Of a stretch of DNA of 64,000 nucleotides, positions 56,183 to 64,000 are shown piece after piece. Each line of letters opens with the position of its first letter. The first letter of the stretch is position 1. The stretch is from Chloroflexota bacterium (GTDB lineage: Bacteria > Chloroflexota > Dehalococcoidia > UBA2979): NCBI GenBank assembly GCA_016875635.1, contig VGPD01000001.1:45641-109640 (forward strand). Reading direction: 5' to 3'. The notes under the pieces are model-generated. The model was given only the letters and a program-made list of their open reading frames with translations, ran no database searches and was not told the origin of the DNA. A program made the translations under genes and the position numbers.

Positions 56183-57151
56183 ATGCCAATCGGCTACGTC
56201 TGGCAGACGTTCCTCGAAACGCCGCTCATCAACGTGATGGTGGCTCTCACGGCGGTGTGTTTCTCGTCATACGGGCTGGCTATCCTCGTGTTCACCGTGA
56301 TCTCACGCGCGCTTCTTTTTCCATTTACGCTGCGCATGCTGAATTCTATGAAGGCACTGCAGGCGATCCAGCCACAGATGCAGGAGATACAGAAGAAGTA
56401 CAGCGATCCACGACGGCGCCAGGAAGAGACCATGCGTCTCTACAAAGGGGCCGGGGTCAATCCGCTGGGCTGCCTGAGCGGGCAGCTGATCCAGTTCCCG
56501 CTGTTCATCGCGCTCTATCAGGTCATCCGGGTCACGCTCGGAGGGTCGCCGGAGAGCATCCTGGACCTGTCGAGCCGGCTGTACGACGTGCCGTTCATCC
56601 AGGAACAGATCCCGCTGTCCCGTTCGTTCCTGGGAATGGACCTGGGCGCGAACGGCGGCATCCTGCTGCTGGTGGGCGTCTTCTGTGCGATGTGGCTCCA
56701 GCAGCGGATCTCGTCCTCGCGCAGCGCCACCATGGCGTCGCAATCGAGCGAACAGCAGCGCCAGATGGCGATGATGATGCAGTGGATGATGCCCGCTGTA
56801 TTCTCATGGTTCGTCCTGTTCTCCCCTGCCGGTGTCGGCATCTACTGGTTCGCCAGCACCGTCATCGGCATCATCCTGCAGTGGGCCTTCGTGGGCCCGG
56901 GTGACTTCACCTGGGGGTCGCTGGTCCCGAACGTCGCACGCGCGCGACTCGGGATGCCCGCCGCCCCGAAGGCGCACGCCCGAGCACACGCCAACCGTCC
57001 CGCCGCTGAACGCGGCACGTCCGAAACGAGGGAAACCGATGCGGGTAGCAGAAACCAGCGGAAGAACAGTCGACAAAGCGGTGGCGAAGGCGCTGGCCCA
57101 ACTCGGCCTGCGCCGGGATCAGGTCGAAATCGACGTCGTCACCGAGGGTAA
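56183..57151 (+). CDS. yidC: Membrane protein insertase YidC
   Basis: MNSMKALQAIQPQMQEIQKKYSDPRRRQEETMRLYKGAGVNPLGCLSGQLIQFPLFIALYQV. Confidence 0.96.
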   Translation: MPIGYVWQTFLETPLINVMVALTAVCFSSYGLAILVFTVISRALLFPFTLRMLNSMKALQAIQPQMQEIQKKYSDPRRRQEETMRLYKGAGVNPLGCLSGQLIQFPLFIALYQVIRVTLGGSPESILDLSSRLYDVPFIQEQIPLSRSFLGMDLGANGGILLLVGVFCAMWLQQRISSSRSATMASQSSEQQRQMAMMMQWMMPAVFSWFVLFSPAGVGIYWFASTVIGIILQWAFVGPGDFTWGSLVPNVARARLGMPAAPKAHARAHANRPAAERGTSETRETDAGSRNQRKNSRQSGGEGAGPTRPAPGSGRNRRRHRG

Positions 57152-58262
57152 GGCCGGCCGTTTCGGCTTCGGCTCGGAAGACGCGATCGTCCGCGTCACA
57201 GCCCACGAGTCGGTCCTGACCTCTGGCCCTTCACGTGGCCCGCGGCGCGCCGCTCCCACGCGCCAACGGCAGCCAGAGGCAGCCGATGTCCTGCCGCAGC
57301 GTTACGATGATGACGATGATAACGATGATGACGATCGAGACGACGACGCCCCTCGTTCCGCCGACGATGGCGACGCTGTCCCCGCTGACGGGGACGCGTC
57401 GCGCCGCCGCCGTCGTGGTCGCCGTGGCGGGCGCGGACGCCGCCGCGAAGACGGTGCACCGGCCAGTGACGGTGAGCAGCCGGCCGCCGAGGCGGTCGAA
57501 GCCGCAGCGCCGCGCGCCGTCGCACCAGCCCGGCCGGCTGGATCGTCCGGTGGGCGTGAGCCCCGCGCCGCTGGCCCCGCCCGCGGTGGTGGCCGGGCGC
57601 GCCCGGGCGGCCGGAACGACCGCGGTGGCCGTGGTAGCGGCCGGGATTTCCGTGAGCCCCGCGAACCGCGCGAGGCTCGTCCACAGGGCTTCACCGTCCC
57701 CGGCGAGGAAGAGGTGCGGATCCCGGATGCGCCCGACGAGCTTCCGACCGCCCCGCGGCTCGACGCTGCGGACGACCTCGACCTCGCAGGAGGCATGCTG
57801 CGCGACATCTTGAACCTGCTGGGGCTGCAGGGTACCGAGATCACCGCCCGCGACCCGGAGACCCCCGGCGACGGGGCGGGCCTGATCGCCCAGGTCTTCG
57901 ACGTGTACGGCGAGGACGATGTGGCCTCAGACGAGCTCGGACTGCTGATCGGGCGGCGTGGCGAGACGCTCTACCACCTGCAGTACCTGATGAACACGAT
58001 CGTCGGGCAGCGGCGGGAGAACGCGCCGGTCTTCGGCCTCGACATCGAGGGATACCGCCGCCGGCGCGAGCAGATGCTCGTGGACATGGCGCGCGAGATC
58101 GCCGAAGAGGTTCGGGCCAGCGGTGACGTGATCACGTTGGAGCCGATGCCGGCCCACGAACGCCGGATCATCCACCTGACGCTCGAGACCGAAGCAGGCG
58201 TGCGCACAGAGAGCGTCGGCTCCGGTGAGAATCGCCAGGTCGAGATTCTGCCCGCCGAGTAG
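57039..58262 (+). CDS. jag: Jag/KhpB-type RNA-binding protein (Jag-N, long disordered insert, KH, R3H)
   Basis: MRVAETSGRTVDKAVAKALAQLGLRRDQVEIDVVTEGKAGRFGFGSEDAIVRV; LLIGRRGETLYHLQYLMNTIVGQ; VRASGDVITLEPMPAHERRIIHLTLE. Confidence 0.93.
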   Translation: MRVAETSGRTVDKAVAKALAQLGLRRDQVEIDVVTEGKAGRFGFGSEDAIVRVTAHESVLTSGPSRGPRRAAPTRQRQPEAADVLPQRYDDDDDNDDDDRDDDAPRSADDGDAVPADGDASRRRRRGRRGGRGRRREDGAPASDGEQPAAEAVEAAAPRAVAPARPAGSSGGREPRAAGPARGGGRARPGGRNDRGGRGSGRDFREPREPREARPQGFTVPGEEEVRIPDAPDELPTAPRLDAADDLDLAGGMLRDILNLLGLQGTEITARDPETPGDGAGLIAQVFDVYGEDDVASDELGLLIGRRGETLYHLQYLMNTIVGQRRENAPVFGLDIEGYRRRREQMLVDMAREIAEEVRASGDVITLEPMPAHERRIIHLTLETEAGVRTESVGSGENRQVEILPAE

Positions 58263-58308
58263 CGTCCACAGGTCGAGGACGAGCGAGGAACGCTGAGGGC
58301 ACCCGAGA

Positions 58309-59145
58309 ATGCCTGAAGACTCCTCGCCACGCCTGTCCTTTGCAGACGCCGGTCCCCTGCTGATCGCCGGGCCGCTGACCCTCGACCGGTTCGCGGACGA
58401 GACGCCGGTGCGCGAGTCCCCGGGCGGTGCCGTGCTCTTCGCTGCCCGGACCGCCGAGGCGTTCGGGATCCGTCCGCTTGTCCTGACGAAGGTGAACCGC
58501 GAGCCGCTGCTCTTCGAGCACTCGTACGTCGACGGCGAGCGGCGGCTGCGCCTGGAGCACCCGCCGCGCTCACCGATCGGCGCGATCGATGTCCCCAACG
58601 GGTGGCCGGAACCGCGGACGATTCTCCTCTGCCCGCTCATCCCCGGAGATCTCGAAGTCGCCTCGTTTCTCGACCGGTGGCCGGGGGTCCGCGTTGGCCT
58701 GCTGGCGCAGGGGCTCCAGCGGCGGCGCCTCGACGACGGTTCGGTACGAGTCGTCGGCGCGCCGTCACCGACGCTACTCGGTGCGGCACGGGCTCATGTG
58801 ACGATCTTCCTGGCGGCGGACGAGGTCGCACGATGGTCGCCGGGTGCGCTCGCGCGCCTCGCCTCGCGCGCGGAACGCGTGATCGTGACCGAGGGGAACG
58901 CCGGAGCGCGGGTTATCAACACCGACGGCAGCGGGTCACGGATCGATGCGGCCCCAGCGCAGCCGATCGACACGACGGGCGCGGGCGATGTGTTCGCCGC
59001 GGCCTTTATACTCGGCCTGCGAGCGGGAGTGATGGTAGCGGGCCGCCTGGCTGCGGCCGCGGCTGCCTGCGAGGTCGAGACACTCGGCCCCGCTCCTCTT
59101 CCACCGCTCGCGCAGATCGCCGTTCGAGCGGGAGTCGTCCTGTGA
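58309..59145 (+). CDS. PfkB family carbohydrate kinase
   Basis: QPIDTTGAGDVFAAAFILGLRAG. Confidence 0.85.
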   Translation: MPEDSSPRLSFADAGPLLIAGPLTLDRFADETPVRESPGGAVLFAARTAEAFGIRPLVLTKVNREPLLFEHSYVDGERRLRLEHPPRSPIGAIDVPNGWPEPRTILLCPLIPGDLEVASFLDRWPGVRVGLLAQGLQRRRLDDGSVRVVGAPSPTLLGAARAHVTIFLAADEVARWSPGALARLASRAERVIVTEGNAGARVINTDGSGSRIDAAPAQPIDTTGAGDVFAAAFILGLRAGVMVAGRLAAAAAACEVETLGPAPLPPLAQIAVRAGVVL

Positions 59146-59188
59146 TCATCCTCCCGCCTGTCGCACAGTACGTCACGGGCTGCCCTCG

Positions 59189-60028
59189 ATGAGCGTATGC
59201 ATCGCGGTCACCAACCAGAAGGGTGGCGTCGGCAAGACGACGACGACCGTCTCGCTGGGCGCGTCGCTCGCGGCGCGCGGACTGCGCGTGCTGATCGTGG
59301 ACGCCGACCCGCAGGCGAACGCGACGAGCGCCCTCGGCGTCAAAGGGCGCGACGAGGCCGGTCTGTATGCCGCGCTGATCGAGGAAGAACCGCTGGAGCG
59401 TTCGGTCGAGCCCACCGCGACGGCGAACCTCTGGATCGTGCCGACGACACCGGCGCTCGCGGGCGCCGAGGTCGAACTCGTGACGGTGATGGCACGCGAG
59501 TTCCGGATGAAGCGTGCCCTCGAATCGCTGCGGACGCAGTACGACGTGATCCTGATGGACTGCCCGCCGTCGCTCGGCCTGCTCACGGTCAACGCACTCG
59601 CGGCCGCGGATGAGGTGATCATCCCCGTGCAGGCGGAGTACTTCGCGCTCGAAGGCCTGGGCCATCTCTCGCGCACGGTGGAGATGATCCGCCGGAACCT
59701 CAATCCGCAACTGGCGATCCGGGGCGTGCTGCTCACGATGTACGACTCCCGGACGAACCTCGCGCGCGAGGTGGAGCAGGAGGTGCGCACGCATTTCCCC
59801 GCCACCTTCCGGACCGTGATCCCGCGCTCGGTACGCCTGGCGGAAGCGCCGAGCCACGGCGAGCCGATCACGGCGTACGACCCGTCCTCGACGGGCGCGA
59901 AGGCGTACGAAGAGCTCGCGAACGAACTGATCGAGCGGCTGCGCGAGCGCGAGTTGATCCCTGCCGTCGCCCCGATGCGAGCTCGCGTCGCGGGCGCCCC
60001 CGCCTCGGAGGTCGCACATGGCGCGTAA
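59189..60028 (+). CDS. parA: Chromosome partitioning ATPase ParA
   Basis: AVTNQKGGVGKTTTTVSLGASLA; VDADPQANATSALGV; DCPPSLGLLTVNAL. Confidence 0.97.
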   Translation: MSVCIAVTNQKGGVGKTTTTVSLGASLAARGLRVLIVDADPQANATSALGVKGRDEAGLYAALIEEEPLERSVEPTATANLWIVPTTPALAGAEVELVTVMAREFRMKRALESLRTQYDVILMDCPPSLGLLTVNALAAADEVIIPVQAEYFALEGLGHLSRTVEMIRRNLNPQLAIRGVLLTMYDSRTNLAREVEQEVRTHFPATFRTVIPRSVRLAEAPSHGEPITAYDPSSTGAKAYEELANELIERLRERELIPAVAPMRARVAGAPASEVAHGA

Positions 60029-60935
60029 GGGCGGACTGGGCCGCGGGCTCTCCGCGCTGATCCCGGACGGCTCGCCGGGCGATCCGGAGACGGCGCCGCG
60101 CGACGAGCGCGTGCCCGCCACCGATGTGGCGATTGAGGATGTCGTCCCGAACCCGCAGCAGCCGCGTACGTTCATCGACCCGGAGCGGCTCGCGGAACTT
60201 GCGGAGTCGATCAAGCTATACGGCATCATCCAGCCGCTGCTCGTCACGGAAGAACGCGGGCAGGATGGGCGGATCGTCTATCAGCTGATCGCCGGTGAGC
60301 GGCGTCTGCGTGCCGCGAAGGCGGCGGGCCTCGCGCGCGTCCCGGTCACGATCCGGCAGACGACCCCGCAGGAACTCCTCGAGATCGCGATCGTCGAGAA
60401 CGTCCAGCGCGCGGACCTCAATCCGCTGGAGGAGGCGGTCGCCTACCAGCGACTGATCGAGGAGTTCCACCTCACACAGGCGCAGGTCGCCGAACGCGTG
60501 AGCAAGTCGCGCGTGGCGATCGCGAACACGCTGCGGCTGATGGACCTGCCGGTGGAGGTGCGGGCCTCGATCACCGGTGGCGATATCTCTGAGGGCCACG
60601 GGCGCGCGCTGCTCGGGCTGCCGGTGGCCGAAGATCGGCTGGCCGCCTGGCAGCGCGTGGTCGACGAGGGCTTGAACGTGCGCCAGACCGAGCGCATGGT
60701 GCGCGAGTGGGGCGGCACCGAGGCGAAGCCCTCGAAGCCGCGCCAGCCGAAGCCGGAGGTCCGCGGTCCGGCGGCGGTCCCCCAGGGGTTCGAGGAGGCG
60801 GTGCAGCGCGCCCTCGGCACGAAGGTGACGCTCAAGCGGAACCAGGCGGGACGCGGGTCCCTCACCATCCATTTCTACAGCGACGAGGAACTCACCGGAG
60901 TCCTCGAACGAATCCTCGGAGAGGGCGTGCTATGA
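60018..60935 (+). CDS. parB: Chromosome partitioning protein ParB
   Basis: GLGRGLSALIPD; YQLIAGERRLRAAKAAGL; EIAIVENVQRADLNPLEEAVAYQRLIEEF. Confidence 0.97.
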   Translation: MARKGGLGRGLSALIPDGSPGDPETAPRDERVPATDVAIEDVVPNPQQPRTFIDPERLAELAESIKLYGIIQPLLVTEERGQDGRIVYQLIAGERRLRAAKAAGLARVPVTIRQTTPQELLEIAIVENVQRADLNPLEEAVAYQRLIEEFHLTQAQVAERVSKSRVAIANTLRLMDLPVEVRASITGGDISEGHGRALLGLPVAEDRLAAWQRVVDEGLNVRQTERMVREWGGTEAKPSKPRQPKPEVRGPAAVPQGFEEAVQRALGTKVTLKRNQAGRGSLTIHFYSDEELTGVLERILGEGVL

Positions 60936-61387
60936 GCGTCGCGGACCGACTGAAGGAACTGGGCATCGACCTGCCACTGGTCTCGCCGGTGGCGATCTAC
61001 AAGCCCGCCGTCCGGACGGGGAACCTTGTGTTCATCTCCGGCCAGCTGCCGCTGGTGGACGGCAAACTCACGGTGACGGGCCGGCTCGGCGCGGGCGTGA
61101 GCGTCGAGGACGGCAAGGCGGCGGCGCGGCAGTGCGCGATCAACGCACTCGCGGCGGCGCAACACCTGCTCGGGACGCTCGAAGGCGCGCGCGTGATCCG
61201 CACGGTCGGCTACGTCGCCAGCGCACCGGAGTTCGTCGACCAGCCCCAGGTCATCAACGGCGCGTCGGAACTGCTGCGCGATGTGTTCGGCGCCGACGAC
61301 GGCGTGGGTGCGCGCACATCCATCGGCCTCGCCTCACTCCCCATCAATTCACCCGTCGAGGTAGAGCTGCTGCTGGAGGTGAAGTAG
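60932..61387 (+). CDS. RidA/YjgF-like protein
   Basis: RTGNLVFISGQLPLVDGKL; NALAAAQHLLGTLEGARVIRTVGYVAS; ATGA overlap with parB. Confidence 0.88.
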   Translation: MSVADRLKELGIDLPLVSPVAIYKPAVRTGNLVFISGQLPLVDGKLTVTGRLGAGVSVEDGKAAARQCAINALAAAQHLLGTLEGARVIRTVGYVASAPEFVDQPQVINGASELLRDVFGADDGVGARTSIGLASLPINSPVEVELLLEVK

Positions 61388-61870
61388 ATGTCGCGCATCG
61401 ACTTCGTCACGGGGGCGCCGGAGAAGTACGCGCACCTCGTCGACGCACTGTCGACGGTGCCGGAACGGCTGCGCTCGGTGGCCGCGAATGCCCGTTCCGC
61501 CTCATGGAACGCGGCGCCCCGCGAGGGCGGCGAATGGACCGCGCAGCACACGCTGGCGCACATGGCCCTCTACGCGCAGAAGAACGGCACGTTCATCCGC
61601 CAGATGGCGACGATGACAGAACCCGCCCGCCTCGCCTTCGACGAGGACGCCGAGACGGCCGCCCTCGAGGCACGCCCCGCCGCGGAACTGATCGCGCTCG
61701 TGGAGGCCGAGGTCGGCAAAACGGTTGACCTGCTCTCCGGCACGCCGGACGCGGGCTGGGGCCGCCCCGGCACGATCCGCGGTGCGCGTCGCTCGCTGCG
61801 TCAGCAGGTGCAGTCGCACGCCGAGCACATGCAGGGTCACGTGGACCAGATCGCAGACGCGCTGGGGTAG
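61388..61870 (+). CDS. DinB-like superfamily protein
   Basis: WNAAPREGGEWTAQHTLAHMALYAQKN...SHAEHMQGHVDQI. Confidence 0.75.
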   Translation: MSRIDFVTGAPEKYAHLVDALSTVPERLRSVAANARSASWNAAPREGGEWTAQHTLAHMALYAQKNGTFIRQMATMTEPARLAFDEDAETAALEARPAAELIALVEAEVGKTVDLLSGTPDAGWGRPGTIRGARRSLRQQVQSHAEHMQGHVDQIADALG

Positions 61871-61961
61871 TGTCATCTCGTCGTTCGGGATAGTCGGCTT
61901 CGTCGCTACCGTCCCGCCGTCGGCCGGGAAACGCTCCCGGCCCGCGGTATCGAGGCACCAG

Positions 61962-62216
61962 ATGACGACCGGAGACCGCGACGCACCATTGCGTTTGGTG
62001 CCGCATGTCCGTCAGCGCATGCAAGAACGCGGAATCTCCGAGGACTCGATCCGCTGGGCACTCGCGAACTACCACACCCAACGACCCGCCGGCACGCGAC
62101 GAGGGGCGAAGCCAGCAATTATCTTTGTTGGGACGTGGAACGGTAGAAACCTCCGCGTGTACGTGGAGCGGGGCTCCCAACCGCCGAGGATCATGACCGC
62201 CGCCTGGGAGGATTGA
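61962..62216 (+). CDS. DUF4258 domain protein (putative toxin-like)
   Basis: LRLVPHVRQRMQERGISEDSIRWALANYHTQRPAGTRRGAKPAIIFVGTWNGRNLRVYVE. Confidence 0.75.
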   Translation: MTTGDRDAPLRLVPHVRQRMQERGISEDSIRWALANYHTQRPAGTRRGAKPAIIFVGTWNGRNLRVYVERGSQPPRIMTAAWED

Positions 62217-62217
62217 G

Positions 62218-62460
62218 ATGGATCACGTCACCTATGACCAGGAGACAGACATCCTCTACGTTCGCCTGCAGGTCGGGGAGAGCGCCAAACAGACCTTCCT
62301 CGACGACGCACGCATCATCGACCGCTCGGCGGACGGCGCCATTCTCGGGGTCGAGTTCTTAGGCGCGAGCGACGGTGTCGACCTCGTCGACGTCCCGTTT
62401 GCTCAAACGGTACAGCGGCTCATCGACGAGAGCGGCCTCGGCCTCAAGGTCTTCGCGTAG
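62218..62460 (+). CDS. DUF2283 domain protein (putative antitoxin-like)
   Basis: VTYDQETDILYVRLQVGESAKQTFLDDARIIDRSADGAILGVEFLGAS. Confidence 0.82.
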   Translation: MDHVTYDQETDILYVRLQVGESAKQTFLDDARIIDRSADGAILGVEFLGASDGVDLVDVPFAQTVQRLIDESGLGLKVFA

Positions 62461-62465
62461 CCGCG

Positions 62466-63323
62466 CTATCCGCGCTCCACCGGCAACTGGGGCAGGCGCG
62501 ACCACTCGGCCCAGGAGCCGTCGTAGTTGCGGGCGTTCTGCCAGCCGAGGATCTCGTGCATCGCGAACCAGGAGGCGGCCGAGCGGACGCCGCCGCCACA
62601 GTACGGGTAGACCTCGCGCGTGCCGTCGATGCCGGCGGCGGCGTAGAGCGAGCGCAGGCGGTCCGGCGGCAGGAATCGGCCGTCGTCATCGACGAGCAGT
62701 TCCCAGTTCAGGTGCTGCGCGCGGGGGATCCGGCCGTAGCGGGGCGCCTCGTGCCCCACGCCCTCGACGCCGCGGAACTCGTCGTCTGTGCGGCAGTCGA
62801 GGATCGCCGCCTCCCGGTCTCCCTTCGACGCCGCGAGGACCTCTTCCCACGACGAGTACACCGTCGCGTCTGCCTCGCCGAGATGGGGCGTGGTCGGTGC
62901 GAAGCGCGGCTCGTCGGTCGTCAATGTGAATCCAGCGCGTGCGAGGGCAGCGGTGGAGCGGTCGGCGATATAGACGTGAGGAAAGCGGTAGTAGCGCAGC
63001 ACCCAGTGGGCGCGGTGTGGCCACATCGACTTGCCGCCCGCGACGCAGACGACGGTGTGCGATTCGTCGATGCCGAGGCGGCCGAGGGTCGCCTCGACCT
63101 CCTCGCGGAGCGGGACGAGGGCGCGGATGCCGCCGCGTTCGACGGTGGTGTCGTCATAGCCGTGCGCCCAGATCGCTCCGGGAAGGTGGCCGGTTTCGTA
63201 CTCCGCCGCGCGGTCGAGGCCGACGTGTAGGATGCGGAGCGAGGGGTCATCGAGGTGGGCGCGCAACCAGTAGGCGCTAACGATCGCATCCGGGTTCGGT
63301 CGGGCGGTCTGGTCAGGCATCAC
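62466..63323 (-). CDS. Tandem rhodanese sulfurtransferase
   Basis: Two rhodanese domains; active-site loop YPYCGGGVRSAASWFAMHEI. Confidence 0.92.
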   Translation of the reverse strand: MMPDQTARPNPDAIVSAYWLRAHLDDPSLRILHVGLDRAAEYETGHLPGAIWAHGYDDTTVERGGIRALVPLREEVEATLGRLGIDESHTVVCVAGGKSMWPHRAHWVLRYYRFPHVYIADRSTAALARAGFTLTTDEPRFAPTTPHLGEADATVYSSWEEVLAASKGDREAAILDCRTDDEFRGVEGVGHEAPRYGRIPRAQHLNWELLVDDDGRFLPPDRLRSLYAAAGIDGTREVYPYCGGGVRSAASWFAMHEILGWQNARNYDGSWAEWSRLPQLPVERG

Positions 63324-63329
63324 TCGAAT

Positions 63330-63980
63330 TCACCGCCCAGTGTCGTCATAGCGATTCCCCTTCTGCAGGTTGTGCCGACTGCACAGCGTCCACAGATTCG
63401 AGAATTCGGTCGGCCCGCCAAGTGACCACGGCTTCTTGTGATCTACATGAAGAATCACGCCATGCTTCCGAGGGCTTCGGAAGCATTTCTGACAAGTGAA
63501 ATTGTCGCGTTCGAATACATCGCTCCGGAGCCCCGGTGAGATACGCCGACGGAGCGCAGCAACTGAAGACGTGCGACGACTACCGAGTGCCTCCCCGCGA
63601 GGATAGGGGAGCAGGTATCCCTTGTTGCCCTGGAAGTGTCCAACGATCAGCGCGGCCTGTAGGAAGTTCGCTACGAAGCCCGGTGCTGTTACATCCAAGA
63701 ACGCACCACTCTGCACTCCGAATGTCCCGAAAACGAGTTGGCGCGCTTCCGAGACATCGAACACCATCTTTCGTAGGTACCGGCTGGCCTCATCGGCTCT
63801 GCGTTGTCGATCGGAAACCGTGAATTCACGCGCGCGCATGGCGATCGTCTGGCCGAGTTCCAGGATCGAGGTGCTCTTTCTTCGAGTCAACGAGAGGTTC
63901 AAGGAGAGCAGCATCCCAGCTCGCGTGTAGGCGAAAAGCCTCCAGAATCCTTGGTCGTTTCTGTAGAGCTGAAGTGACAC
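63330..63980 (-). CDS. HNH endonuclease-domain protein with uncharacterised N-terminal domain
   Basis: RSDVFERDNFTCQKCFRSPRKHGVILHVDHKKPWSLGGPTEFSNLWTLCSRHNLQKGNR; GTG start with SD gagga. Confidence 0.85.
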   Translation of the reverse strand: MSLQLYRNDQGFWRLFAYTRAGMLLSLNLSLTRRKSTSILELGQTIAMRAREFTVSDRQRRADEASRYLRKMVFDVSEARQLVFGTFGVQSGAFLDVTAPGFVANFLQAALIVGHFQGNKGYLLPYPRGEALGSRRTSSVAALRRRISPGLRSDVFERDNFTCQKCFRSPRKHGVILHVDHKKPWSLGGPTEFSNLWTLCSRHNLQKGNRYDDTGR

Positions 63981-64000
63981 CTCTGTTCCTCGATACTCCA

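Noticed and set aside
57301-57345. gatgatgacgat tract considered as a repeat array or CRISPR-like element
   Set aside because: Codon-level microsatellite encoding the acidic run of Jag; no spacers

Overview
High-GC bacterial chromosome segment, probably Chloroflexota-like; this lineage call is inference from gene content and was not searched. Most of it is core genome: rho, transaldolase, pyrG, cysE/cysS, ispD/ispF, gdhA, rpoC/rpoB, folC, fabF, an FBP aldolase/phosphatase, rdgB, moaA/moaC, tsaD, prs, secA, lysA, two glutamine synthetases, an ABC transporter and tRNA-Thr(CGT). From 54.0 to 61.4 kb there is a classic replication-origin-type block: rpmH-rnpA-yidD-(PQQ propeller lipoprotein)-yidC-jag-pfkB-parA-parB-ridA. 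It carries a perfect 16-bp parS palindrome and three DnaA-box-like sites within about 70 bp. The strongest unlisted signals are: (1) a GAAAC-n6-GAAAC motif (13/16 identical) upstream of both glnA genes, next to two OmpR-type regulators lacking a normal receiver; (2) the parS/DnaA-box cluster; (3) a low-GC scar with a C-terminally truncated C5 DNA methyltransferase beside a degenerate tRNA-like sequence; (4) a one-base frameshift in an aminoglycoside phosphotransferase-family gene; (5) a C-terminal acyl-CoA dehydrogenase relic; (6) a cryptic Cys-rich ORF without a canonical start codon; (7) a compact DUF4258/DUF2283 toxin-antitoxin-like pair. No CRISPR array, rRNA or complete mobile element was recognised. 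All family calls are from reading the translations; no database search was possible.
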